DNA of 8,102 nucleotides from an uncultured Clostridia bacterium (GCA_947165615.1 CAMVBD010000046.1:1-8102), one strand, 5' to 3'; shown: positions 1-6,078, numbered from the stretch's first letter. A program made the numbers and translations. Notes: generated by a model not told the origin, from the sequence alone.

Positions 1-172
1 GCGTTTCGAGGGGAAGCAGCAGCCGGATGCGCTCGGCGGGGCTTTGCAGGAACCGCCCGAGGTCGGCCTCGGCGACGGGCGCAAGCAGGTCGACGGCAGG
101 CTTTACTTGCCGGTAAAGCGCCTCGGGATAGCCGCGGGAGAGGAAAAAGTTGTAAAACGCCGCTTCGTTCAT
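1..172 (-). CDS. Unrecognised protein, N-terminal 57 codons only (runs off left edge)
   Basis: Reading from ATG at 172 the frame is open for 57 codons to the window edge, so the C-terminal part is missing. The peptide begins MNEAAFYNFFLSRGYPEALY and continues with short amphipathic, leucine-rich helices (ending R-L-L-L-P-L-E-T). No signal peptide, membrane segment or catalytic motif is visible. The start is supported by an AGGAG (180-184) about 7 bases upstream. It lies just downstream of the CNNM gene in the same direction, with that gene's terminator between them and no room for an obvious separate promoter, so expression may depend on readthrough. I do not recognise the family. That it is a real gene rests on the ribosome binding site, the open frame and GC-rich third positions. 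Confidence 0.6.
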   Translation of the reverse strand, partial: MNEAAFYNFFLSRGYPEALYRQVKPAVDLLAPVAEADLGRFLQSPAERIRLLLPLET

Positions 173-203
173 CCTTTTGCTCCTTTCCGGATAAACTGAA
201 AAG

Positions 204-235
204 AAAAAAAAGCCCGAGGTCAGTCCTCCTCAGGC
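204..235 (-). terminator. Intrinsic terminator of the CNNM gene
   Basis: On the minus strand GCCTGAGG (235-228) pairs with CCTCGGGC (219-212) around an 8-base loop, giving an 8-bp stem with one G-T wobble, followed directly by eight T residues (211-204). The stem starts inside the last codons of the CNNM gene and its stop codon (222-220) lies in the loop, so terminator and coding end overlap. Confidence 0.85.
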
Positions 236-1545
236 TCTTCCTTGATCTTTTTGACGACCTCGGTCATTTCGATGCGATGGTCCTGCACCTCCAGCACCCG
301 GATGGTCAGGTTTTCGTCCTCGACGGTGAACGTGGAGTTATCCGCCGGGATGGCGCCGAGAATGCTCAGGACGTACCCGCCGAAGGTGTCGTAGTCCTCG
401 TCGTCGAGGGTCAGGTCCAGCTCCTCGTTGACGTCGTCGATGGACGTGCCGCCAGACACGCGCCAGAGGTTGTCGGAGACCTTGACGATGTCGGGCTGCC
501 CGTTGTTTTCCGCCAGAGAGTCCTCGTCGAATTCGCCGACGATGCACTCGAGAATATCGGTCAGGGTGACGACGCCCTCCATGCCGCCGTGCTCGTCAAG
601 GACGATGGCAAACTGCTCGTGCCGCTTTTTGAGGTTGGAGAACAAAACGTCTGCTTTGACGGACTCCGGCACAAGGTAGGGCTTGCGGAGAATGGACGAC
701 AGGCGCGTCTTGTCGCCGCGCAGGGCAAAAAAGTCCTTGGCGTTGACGACGCCGATGATCTCGTCCGCCGTTTCGTGGCAGACCGGGAAAATGGTATGGC
801 GGGAGTCGATGATGGTCTGCTCCCAGTCCTCCGGCTCCTCGATCCAAAGGATGGCGACGTCCGTGCGGTGGGTGGCGATCTCGCCGGCGGTCAGGTCGTC
901 GAACTCAAACACGTTTTGCAGCAGTTCCTTTTCTTCCTCGTCGATGGTGCCCTTTTCGCTGCCGGCGTCGATCATCATGCGGATCTCCTCCTCCGTCACG
1001 GTCTCGCCGTTGTCGTTGGGGTCGATGCCCATAAGGCGCAATACGCCGTTTGTGGAAACAGACAGCAGCCAAACGATGGGGGCAAAAAGTTTGGAGATAA
1101 AGCCCAAAAGCCCCGAAATGCCGAGCGCCAGCGGCTCCGCCTTTTTCATGGCGACGCGTTTGGGGACCAGTTCGCCAAAGACAAGCGTCAGAAAAGACAG
1201 GATCACCGTAATAAGAATGACGCAAAGCGTCCTGAGGGCGCTGTCCGAAAGGCCGACGCCGGTCTTTTTGATGAGGTCCACCAGCCGGTCGGCGAAGTTG
1301 TCCGCCGCGAATGCCGAGCCGAGAAAGCCGGACAGAGTGATGGCGACCTGAATGGTGGCCAAAAACTTGGCGGGGGACGACGTGATTTTGGACAGACGCT
1401 TTGCCTTTTTGTTGCCGGCGGCGGTCAGCGCAGACAGGCGCACGTCGTTCATGGAAATGACCGCGATCTCCGCCGCCGCAAACACGGCGTTCAAGGCGAT
1501 GAGCAGAAGCTGCACCAGGATCACGAGCCAGATTTTGTCTTTCAT
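220..1545 (-). CDS. CNNM/CBS/CorC-HlyC membrane protein, probable Mg2+/Co2+ transporter
   Basis: A 441-residue membrane protein of the family often annotated as hemolysin-related. Residues 1-195 form the CNNM (DUF21) membrane domain, with hydrophobic segments near 6-28, 63-82, 105-124 and 143-166 and the family motif GELVPKR at 124-130. T-E-E-E-I-R-M-M-I-D-A-G (184-195) leads into a CBS pair: CBS1 about 215-275 and CBS2 about 280-340, with D-E-H-G-G-M-E-G-V-V-T-L-T-D at 317-330. A CorC_HlyC domain (about 350-430, with Y-D-T-F-G-G at 385-390) closes the protein; the tail is acidic. Bacterial relatives such as MpfA of Bacillus and Staphylococcus are tied to Mg2+ export, and CorC to Mg2+/Co2+ resistance. 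I chose ATG 1545 (MKDKIW) because it starts at the membrane domain and has AGGAG upstream, at a rather long 13-base spacing. An ATG at 1614 is in frame but falls inside the terminator hairpin. Transport direction cannot be read from sequence. Confidence 0.9.
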   Translation of the reverse strand: MKDKIWLVILVQLLLIALNAVFAAAEIAVISMNDVRLSALTAAGNKKAKRLSKITSSPAKFLATIQVAITLSGFLGSAFAADNFADRLVDLIKKTGVGLSDSALRTLCVILITVILSFLTLVFGELVPKRVAMKKAEPLALGISGLLGFISKLFAPIVWLLSVSTNGVLRLMGIDPNDNGETVTEEEIRMMIDAGSEKGTIDEEEKELLQNVFEFDDLTAGEIATHRTDVAILWIEEPEDWEQTIIDSRHTIFPVCHETADEIIGVVNAKDFFALRGDKTRLSSILRKPYLVPESVKADVLFSNLKKRHEQFAIVLDEHGGMEGVVTLTDILECIVGEFDEDSLAENNGQPDIVKVSDNLWRVSGGTSIDDVNEELDLTLDDEDYDTFGGYVLSILGAIPADNSTFTVEDENLTIRVLEVQDHRIEMTEVVKKIKEEPEED

Positions 1546-1582
1546 GGTGGGATGATAACTCCTTTTTCCGTTAATAGAACGC

Positions 1583-1617
1583 AAAAAAACACAGCCTGCC
1601 GCCGGGAGGCGCAAGCT
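1583..1617 (-). terminator. Intrinsic terminator / putative attenuator between leader ORF and CNNM gene
   Basis: On the minus strand AGCTTGCGCC (1617-1608) pairs with GGCGGCAGGCT (1603-1593) around a TCCC loop: ten base pairs (one T-G wobble) with a single bulged G, then GTG and seven T residues (1589-1583). The hairpin begins nine bases after the leader ORF stop (1629-1627) and ends about 15 bases before the CNNM ribosome binding site. It could simply end MATE transcription, but the dedicated promoter and ORF in front of it fit an attenuator. A small competing hairpin, CGCA-TAGCT-TGCG (1622-1610), overlaps its 5' arm. Confidence 0.8.
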
Positions 1618-1626
1618 ATGCGGGAT

Positions 1627-1683
1627 TTACTCGATTTGATTTTCAGGATAAAACACGGGACTGGGGTCCGGGTCTGCGTCCAT
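1627..1683 (-). CDS. 18-residue leader peptide with D-P-D-P-S-P motif, upstream of CNNM gene
   Basis: An 18-codon ORF encoding MDADPDPSPVFYPENQIE, stop TAA. It has a good ribosome binding site, AAAGGA, ending 8 bases before its ATG, and begins about 22 bases after the predicted start of transcription from the promoter at 1713-1741. It is followed within nine bases by an intrinsic terminator and then by the CNNM gene. Three Asp and three Pro alternate in codons 2-9 (D2, D4, P5, D6, P7, P9), with P13 after them. Enterobacterial MgtL, leader of the Mg2+ transporter gene mgtA, starts with a similar acidic/proline run (M-E-P-D-P-T-P-L-P); such runs destabilise translating ribosomes at low Mg2+. 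The similarity in residues, position and downstream gene class is seen; the shared function is inferred. The ORF is in frame with the CNNM gene, so a truncated former N-terminus is the main alternative. Confidence 0.6.
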   Translation of the reverse strand: MDADPDPSPVFYPENQIE

Positions 1684-1703
1684 ATTCAAAATCCTTTCAT
1701 AGA

Positions 1704-3086
1704 TTAACTATTACTATAGCATATGCCCGCCGCTTTGTCAAGACGCAATTTTTTGCGCAGCAGGACGAGGAAGACGATCCCCTCCGCCAAAAACGTGACG
1801 ATCCACGAGATGGGATAGGAGGCGTAGAGGACCTGCAGGGTGTGGTAGGGCTCCATGCCGAAGACCGTGTAGATCCACACGATCCGGAACACGCACACGC
1901 CCGCGACCGAGATGATCATGGGGACCAGCGACGCGCCCATGCCGCGAAGCGTCCCCGTCATGACGTCCATGATGCCGCAAAGGGCGTAGGGCAGGCAGAT
2001 GAGGGACATGCGGATGACGCCCGTTTCGATGGCGGCGGCGGAGTCCGTGATATAAATGGACAAAAGACTGCGGGAAAAGACGTAGCCCGAGACGCCGAGG
2101 GTCACGCCCACGACCGTGACCGTGGCAAGACAGATGAGCGTGATCTTGCCGATGCGCTTATATTTTTTCGCGCCGTAATTCTGTCCGACAAAATTGACGG
2201 CGGTCTGCTGCAGGGAGTTCATGGCGGTGTAGACGAAGCCCTCGATGTTGCCGGCGGCGGCGTTGCCCGCCATGGCCACGGAGCCGAAGGAGTTGACGGA
2301 GGACTGGATGATGACGTTGGAGATGGAAAACAGCGACCCCTGCAAACCTGCCGGCAGGCCGATCTTCAGCATCCGCAAAAGGTATTTCGGATGCAGGCGC
2401 AGGTCGCGGAGATACAGACGGCAAGCGTCCTCGCGGTGCATGAGCGCCAAAACGATCAGCGCGGCGGACAGGGTCTGGGACAGGACGGTGGCGAGCGCCA
2501 CGCCCGCGACGTCCATTTTGAACAGGATGACGAAGACGAGGTTCAGAATGACGTTGAGCACGCCCGCGGCGGTCAGATAGAACAGCGGGCTGCGGATGTC
2601 CCCCGCCGCGCGCAGGATGGACGCGCCGAAGTTGTAGACCATGTTGGCTGCCATGCCGGCAAAATAGATCTGCATGTAGATAACGGACTTGTCGATGACG
2701 TCGGGCTTGGTCCCCATGAGGTCCAAAAGCGTCCTTGCCAGCGAAATGCCGACGGCGGAGAGAGCGAGGCCCCCGATCGCGGCGGCGGGCACGGCGGTGT
2801 GGACCGTGCGCCGGACGCCCTCGACGTCCCCGGCCCCGATGCCCTGCGCGACCATGACGCCCGCGCCGATGGAAAGCCCGATAAAGAGATTGACGATGAG
2901 GTTGGTGACCGAGCCCGTGGCGCCGACGGCGGCGACGGAAAGGCTGCCCGAAAAACGCCCGACGATGACAAGATCGGCGGCGTTGAACAGCAATTGCAGG
3001 GTGCCCGTGAGGATCACGGGGATGCTGTACAGGATGATTTTTTTGAGCAGCGGGCCTTCGGTCATATAGGCGGCGCCTTTGTTCAT
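1704..3086 (-). CDS. MATE-family multidrug/cation efflux transporter
   Basis: A 460-residue inner-membrane protein, the usual length for a 12-helix MATE transporter, which extrudes drugs or other organic cations by H+ or Na+ antiport. The N-terminus has the typical pattern M-T-E-G-P-L-L-K-K-I followed by helix 1 (I-P-V-I-L-T-G-T-L-Q-L-L-F-N-A-A-D) and I-V-G-R-F-S-G (41-47). The family stretch N-F-G-A-S-I-L-R-A-A-G-D-I-R-S-P (152-167) is present, and the second half repeats the fold (F-V-G-Q-N-Y-G-A-K-K). ATG 3086 is preferred because GGAG lies 9 bases upstream; ATG 3065 (MTEGPLL) is possible but has a weaker site. It is transcribed from a near-consensus promoter (3122-3150) divergent from the hydrolase gene. 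The last residues (A-A-G-I-C-Y-S-N-S) overlap the promoter of the next transcript. The substrate cannot be predicted. Confidence 0.93.
   Translation of the reverse strand: MNKGAAYMTEGPLLKKIILYSIPVILTGTLQLLFNAADLVIVGRFSGSLSVAAVGATGSVTNLIVNLFIGLSIGAGVMVAQGIGAGDVEGVRRTVHTAVPAAAIGGLALSAVGISLARTLLDLMGTKPDVIDKSVIYMQIYFAGMAANMVYNFGASILRAAGDIRSPLFYLTAAGVLNVILNLVFVILFKMDVAGVALATVLSQTLSAALIVLALMHREDACRLYLRDLRLHPKYLLRMLKIGLPAGLQGSLFSISNVIIQSSVNSFGSVAMAGNAAAGNIEGFVYTAMNSLQQTAVNFVGQNYGAKKYKRIGKITLICLATVTVVGVTLGVSGYVFSRSLLSIYITDSAAAIETGVIRMSLICLPYALCGIMDVMTGTLRGMGASLVPMIISVAGVCVFRIVWIYTVFGMEPYHTLQVLYASYPISWIVTFLAEGIVFLVLLRKKLRLDKAAGICYSNS
1713..1741 (-). promoter_or_regulatory. Sigma-A promoter for leader ORF and CNNM gene, inside the MATE 3' end
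   Basis: On the minus strand a perfect -35 TTGACA (1741-1736), a 17-base spacer and a -10 TATAGT (1718-1713, one mismatch) preceded by TGC, an extended -10. The predicted start of transcription is near 1706. The surrounding bases are clearly A/T-richer than the flanking coding sequence. The -35 lies in the L-D-K codons of the MATE C-terminus and the -10 in its last few codons. Confidence 0.8.
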
Positions 3087-3121
3087 GGCGGTATACTCCG
3101 TTTTCGTAAAAGTCAGAAAGC

Positions 3122-3150
3122 AGTATAATCCGTTCTTTCGGCTTTGTCAA
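3122..3150 (-). promoter_or_regulatory. Sigma-A promoter of the MATE gene
   Basis: On the minus strand TTGACA (3150-3145), a 17-base spacer and TATACT (3127-3122), one mismatch from consensus. The predicted start near 3115 leaves a leader of about 29 bases before ATG 3086. Its -35 and the first spacer bases (TTGACAAAGC) are identical to those of the CNNM promoter. Confidence 0.85.
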
Positions 3151-3172
3151 TGGACAAAAGGACGATTCTCTC

Positions 3173-3201
3173 TTGCAGAGCGGCAAGAATTATGGTAGAA
3201 T
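3173..3201 (+). promoter_or_regulatory. Candidate promoter of the hydrolase-corA operon
   Basis: TTGCAG (3173-3178), a 17-base spacer and TAGAAT (3196-3201, one mismatch) with TGG just before it, an extended -10. The -35 is poor (3 of 6). Predicted start of transcription is near 3208, leaving about 23 bases before ATG 3231. It diverges from the MATE promoter, with 22 bases between the two -35 boxes. Confidence 0.6.
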
Positions 3202-3230
3202 TACTCTATTCCGACAAAGGAGACGATTCC

Positions 3231-4508
3231 ATGACCGCCGAAACCTTGAAATCACTGATCCCGGCCTTTCCGGGCGGCAAGCCGACCGGCAGGATCTACC
3301 CCGCCGGCGCGGGCCTGATGGACGACCGCGAGGGGGAGACCAAGGACACCGCCTATTTGCAGATCATAAGGGACGCCGAGGAGACGGACTTTTTGCTGTT
3401 CTGCGACACGCTGGACGCCGAGGGCTTTGTTTGCCTGTTCAGCCGCGACGCTGCGGAGGGGCTTTACCGCGAATACGAAAAGGACGGCGTTCTTCTTTAT
3501 ACCTATTACATTTTCGCCGAGCGCACGGCGCGCGTGATTTTGGACAACGGCTCCACGCCCCTTCCGGCCTTTGAGGAGGCGCCGCACGCGGTCACGCCCT
3601 TTGGAAACACCGCGCTCATGCAGTACGCCCTGCACTATGACAAAATGATCCCGGGCTACTCCTGTGACTGCGGGATGCTCTACGCCGTACGCCTGAGGTC
3701 CGGGCATCTGATTCTGGTGGACGGCGGCGAAAAGGAGCAGGCGACCGACGCGGCGGTCGCGGACTGCGTCAAAAAACTGCGCCTGCTGACCGGGAGCAAA
3801 AAACTGACCGTCTCTCTTTGGTACTGCACCCATCCGCACGACGACCACATGGACTTTTTTATGAAGCTCCTGCGGGTGCTCGGAGACGACATGGAGGTCA
3901 GACGGGTCGCCTTCAACTTTCCGTCCAACCGCCTGCTGAAGCTGCCGTCCTACATTCCGAAATTAAAGGAGCGCCTGAAGACCTACGCCCCCGAAGCCCT
4001 GTTTTTGCGGCTGCACGCCGGCATGCGCTTTATGCTGGAAAACGCTGAGGTGGAGGTCCTGCACGCCCACGACGACGCGCTGAACCCCGACGGCTGGGAC
4101 ACGCCCTTTGATCTCTATGACGGCATCAACGAGACCTGCGCCGTGGTGCGTCTGACGTTTGAGGACAAAAGCCTGATCCTGCTCGGGGACGTCGGGCACG
4201 TCAACGCCAAAATCATGATGCGCCGCTATAAGACCCTGTCCTGCGACTATTTGCAGGCGTCGCACCACTGCATCAACCGTATTTTGCAGGTCTACCGGAA
4301 CACGAAGGCCGAAACCGTGCTGATCCCGCAGGGGACGTATAACCTCGAGCGTGGGTGCAGACGGAATTTTCAGACGCTTTGCCGCATATACGGCAAAAAG
4401 AACATGTTGAACGGCGACGAGACGCGGCTGTTTTTTGACGACCCGGTGCAGAGCGTCCGTGTGTCGCTGCCGAAGGTCGGCTCCGTGTTTGACGGCAGCG
4501 AGCTGTAA
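3231..4508 (+). CDS. Metallo-beta-lactamase-fold hydrolase with an unassigned N-terminal domain
   Basis: A 425-residue, apparently cytoplasmic protein with no signal peptide. The C-terminal part (from about 150) is an MBL-fold hydrolase: first-strand motif V-D-G-G (163-166), metal-binding T-H-P-H-D-D-H (H201, H203, D205, H206), a later metal-ligand aspartate in L-L-G-D-V (D320) and A-S-H-H (343-346). These suit a dinuclear zinc or iron site. The nearest type I can name is the ComEC-like hydrolase branch, but the substrate is unknown. Residues 1-150 (Y/F-rich, beta-like, with D-F-L-L-F-C-D-T-L-D-A-E-G) do not match a domain I recognise. ATG 3231 is chosen because AAAGGAG ends 9 bases upstream; the longer in-frame ATG at 3144 would lie upstream of the promoter. 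CorA follows after 11 bases, suggesting co-expression. Confidence 0.85.
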   Translation: MTAETLKSLIPAFPGGKPTGRIYPAGAGLMDDREGETKDTAYLQIIRDAEETDFLLFCDTLDAEGFVCLFSRDAAEGLYREYEKDGVLLYTYYIFAERTARVILDNGSTPLPAFEEAPHAVTPFGNTALMQYALHYDKMIPGYSCDCGMLYAVRLRSGHLILVDGGEKEQATDAAVADCVKKLRLLTGSKKLTVSLWYCTHPHDDHMDFFMKLLRVLGDDMEVRRVAFNFPSNRLLKLPSYIPKLKERLKTYAPEALFLRLHAGMRFMLENAEVEVLHAHDDALNPDGWDTPFDLYDGINETCAVVRLTFEDKSLILLGDVGHVNAKIMMRRYKTLSCDYLQASHHCINRILQVYRNTKAETVLIPQGTYNLERGCRRNFQTLCRIYGKKNMLNGDETRLFFDDPVQSVRVSLPKVGSVFDGSEL

Positions 4509-4519
4509 GGAGGGACGCT

Positions 4520-5458
4520 ATGTTTTTTCAGTTTAACGGCAAAAGACGCGAGATTCCGTTTTCCGACTTTGACCCCGCGCTGTTTACGGCGGGCTACGTG
4601 ACCGCCGGGGAACTGGCGGACATTGCCCCGGCGCTGGGCTTTGCGCCGGGCACGGTGGAAGCCTGCGGGAAGGCCAATCACTACTTCCGCTCCGGGGTGG
4701 AGGTGTACGACGACTACACCTTTACGGAACTCAGGATCACGCAGTTTTCGGAGGAAAGCAAGCCCGCGCCCGACTGCGTCGCCCTCTATTTTAAGAAAAA
4801 CTGCTTTTTGGTCGTGGACGTGGAGGACCGCGACGGGTCCACGCGGGCAAAGTTTTTGTCGGCGGTGAATCGCTACGCTCCCGCCGCCGCGACGCCCGAA
4901 AAGGTGGTGTGCGCGTTTTTGGACGCGCTGCTGTCCGGCGACGTGCAGTTTTTGGAAAAGACCGGGATGGAGATCTCGGAACTCGAGACCGACGTCGTCA
5001 ATTCCGACACCGACAAGGACTTTTCCATCGACATCCTCGAGATCAAAAAGGAACTGCTGACCATCCACAATTATTACGAGCAGCTCCTCGACATCACCGA
5101 GGCGCTGGAGGAAAACGACAACGATATTTTCGTGTCCGACGACCTGAAATACGTCTCAAACGTCGCCGCCAAGATCCGGCGGCTCAGGGAGGACGCGGAC
5201 GCGCTGTTCAACTCCGCCGTCCACCTGCAGGACGCGTATCAGGCGTCGCTGGACTTAAAGCTCAACAACTCCATGAAGTTTTTTACGGTCCTGTCCTCGA
5301 TCTTTTTCCCGCTGACCATCATCGTCGGCTGGTACGGCATGAACTTTGTCAATATGCCGGAGCTCAAATGGAAATACGGCTACGTCTACGTCATCCTCCT
5401 GTCCCTCGCCGTCAGCGGACTGCTCACGCTCATCGCAAAAAAACGCAAGTGGTTTTAA
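4520..5458 (+). CDS. corA: CorA-family divalent cation channel (Mg2+/Co2+)
   Basis: A 312-residue protein, typical for CorA, which forms a pentameric inner-membrane channel importing Mg2+ (also Co2+ or Ni2+). Residues 1 to about 150 form the cytoplasmic alpha/beta domain; long acidic helices follow, including the stalk helix into the membrane (L-Q-D-A-Y-Q-A-S-L-D-L-K-L-N-N-S-M-K-F-F). TM1 is about 254-273 and ends in the signature Y-G-M-N (G273-M274-N275). The outer loop N-M-P-E-L keeps the family pattern. TM2 is about 285-305, then a basic tail K-K-R-K-W-F. AAGGAGG overlaps the stop of the preceding hydrolase gene, 6 bases before the ATG, so the two are translated from one message and possibly coupled. 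A terminator follows immediately. Family assignment is firm; ion preference is from family knowledge. Confidence 0.93.
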   Translation: MFFQFNGKRREIPFSDFDPALFTAGYVTAGELADIAPALGFAPGTVEACGKANHYFRSGVEVYDDYTFTELRITQFSEESKPAPDCVALYFKKNCFLVVDVEDRDGSTRAKFLSAVNRYAPAAATPEKVVCAFLDALLSGDVQFLEKTGMEISELETDVVNSDTDKDFSIDILEIKKELLTIHNYYEQLLDITEALEENDNDIFVSDDLKYVSNVAAKIRRLREDADALFNSAVHLQDAYQASLDLKLNNSMKFFTVLSSIFFPLTIIVGWYGMNFVNMPELKWKYGYVYVILLSLAVSGLLTLIAKKRKWF

Positions 5459-5462
5459 GTTT

Positions 5463-5492
5463 TCGCCGGAGAACCCGGCGATTTTTTATTTT
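5463..5492 (+). terminator. Intrinsic terminator of the hydrolase-corA operon
   Basis: TCGCCGG (5463-5469) pairs perfectly with CCGGCGA (5475-5481) around AGAAC, then TTTTTTATTTTT. It starts five bases after the corA stop codon. Confidence 0.92.
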
Positions 5493-5494
5493 TG

Positions 5495-5523
5495 TGAAAC
5501 TTTTTCTTTCTTTTGGGATGCTT
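5495..5523 (+). promoter_or_regulatory. Candidate ECF-type promoter of the sigma/anti-sigma operon
   Basis: TGAAAC (5495-5500) followed by a T-rich spacer resembles the AAC-type -35 of ECF sigma promoters, which often drive their own sigma gene. A plausible -10 lies about 16-17 bases on (around 5517-5523, GATGCTT) but lacks a clear CGTC-like core. The 24 bases from there to ATG 5547 contain the ribosome binding site. No good sigma-A promoter is visible in this gap. Autoregulation is inference. Confidence 0.4.
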
Positions 5524-5546
5524 TCAGGGTGAAAGGGGGCGAAACG

Positions 5547-6077
5547 ATGACAAAGGAAGCGGCGTTTCAGCGCATTTACGATGAGACCGGGCAAACGGTC
5601 TACCGGTATCTGCTTATCAAATGCGCGTCGCCCGAGGACGCGTCGGATCTGATGCAGGAGACGGAGTTGGAGATCGTGCGGGTGCTGAACAAAAAGGGCG
5701 CGGCGTACATTCAGAACCCGGAGGCTTTTGTCAGGGACACGGCAAACAAAAAACTGTTTGCGTATTACCGGAAAAAGGGACGGACAAGGACGGTGCCGTA
5801 CCCGGACGGGGAGGAGGATTTTTCCGGTTTTCCCGATCTTGTTTCCCTGTCGCCCGAGGACGAAACGGAAAAAGCGGCGCTGGTGGAGGAGATAAAGGCC
5901 AGGCTGTCGGAAAAGAACGAAACGGTGCGCAAGATCTTTTTGCTGTACTATTCGCTGGACATGAAACTGGAAGAGATCGCCGACGAGACGGGTCTGCCGC
6001 TGTCAACGGTCAAATCGGCCCTCTACCGCACGCTGAAGGAGCTGCGGCGCATATACGCAAAGGAAAGGAGCGAGTGA
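5547..6077 (+). CDS. ECF-type RNA polymerase sigma factor
   Basis: A 176-residue protein with the two-domain layout of extracytoplasmic-function sigma factors. Region 2 is about residues 7-75 (I-Y-D-E-T-G-Q-T-V-Y-R-Y-L, then A-S-D-L-M-Q-E-T-E-L-E-I-V-R), a Pro/Asp-rich linker runs about 80-105, and region 4 is about 112-170 with the helix-turn-helix L-E-E-I-A-D-E-T-G-L-P-L-S-T-V-K-S-A-L-Y-R (split here at 141-161). It would direct core polymerase to a small set of promoters, probably including its own. ATG 5547 is chosen because it follows AAAGGGGG by 7 bases and begins right at region 2; the open frame extends back to 5346 only through the terminator and corA. One base separates its stop from the next ATG. 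Which ECF group it belongs to cannot be decided here. Confidence 0.9.
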   Translation: MTKEAAFQRIYDETGQTVYRYLLIKCASPEDASDLMQETELEIVRVLNKKGAAYIQNPEAFVRDTANKKLFAYYRKKGRTRTVPYPDGEEDFSGFPDLVSLSPEDETEKAALVEEIKARLSEKNETVRKIFLLYYSLDMKLEEIADETGLPLSTVKSALYRTLKELRRIYAKERSE

Positions 6078-6078
6078 C

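Noticed and set aside
1546..1614. Longer CNNM start at 1614
   Set aside because: The ATG falls inside the terminator hairpin with no ribosome binding site, and the added residues do not resemble the family N-terminus.
1546..1706. A Mg2+-sensing M-box riboswitch before the CNNM gene
   Set aside because: The leader is only about 160 bases, much of it taken by the short ORF and terminator, and I see no multi-helix aptamer core.
277..1707. A 476-codon open frame on the plus strand, antisense to the CNNM gene
   Set aside because: Its peptide is a low-complexity run of Asp, Gly, Arg and Val typical of a shadow frame in GC-rich sequence, while the minus strand encodes a complete CNNM protein.
1842..3128. 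A 428-codon open frame on the plus strand, antisense to the MATE gene
   Set aside because: Its Asp/His/Gly-rich composition, absence of any domain and overlap with an intact MATE transporter mark it as a shadow frame.
3144..3230. Longer start for the MBL hydrolase at 3144
   Set aside because: It would overlap the MATE -35 and precede the predicted promoter; ATG 3231 has a strong AAAGGAG.
5346..5546. Longer start for the sigma factor at 5346
   Set aside because: It would run through corA and its terminator; the ATG at 5547 has a ribosome binding site and begins at sigma region 2.
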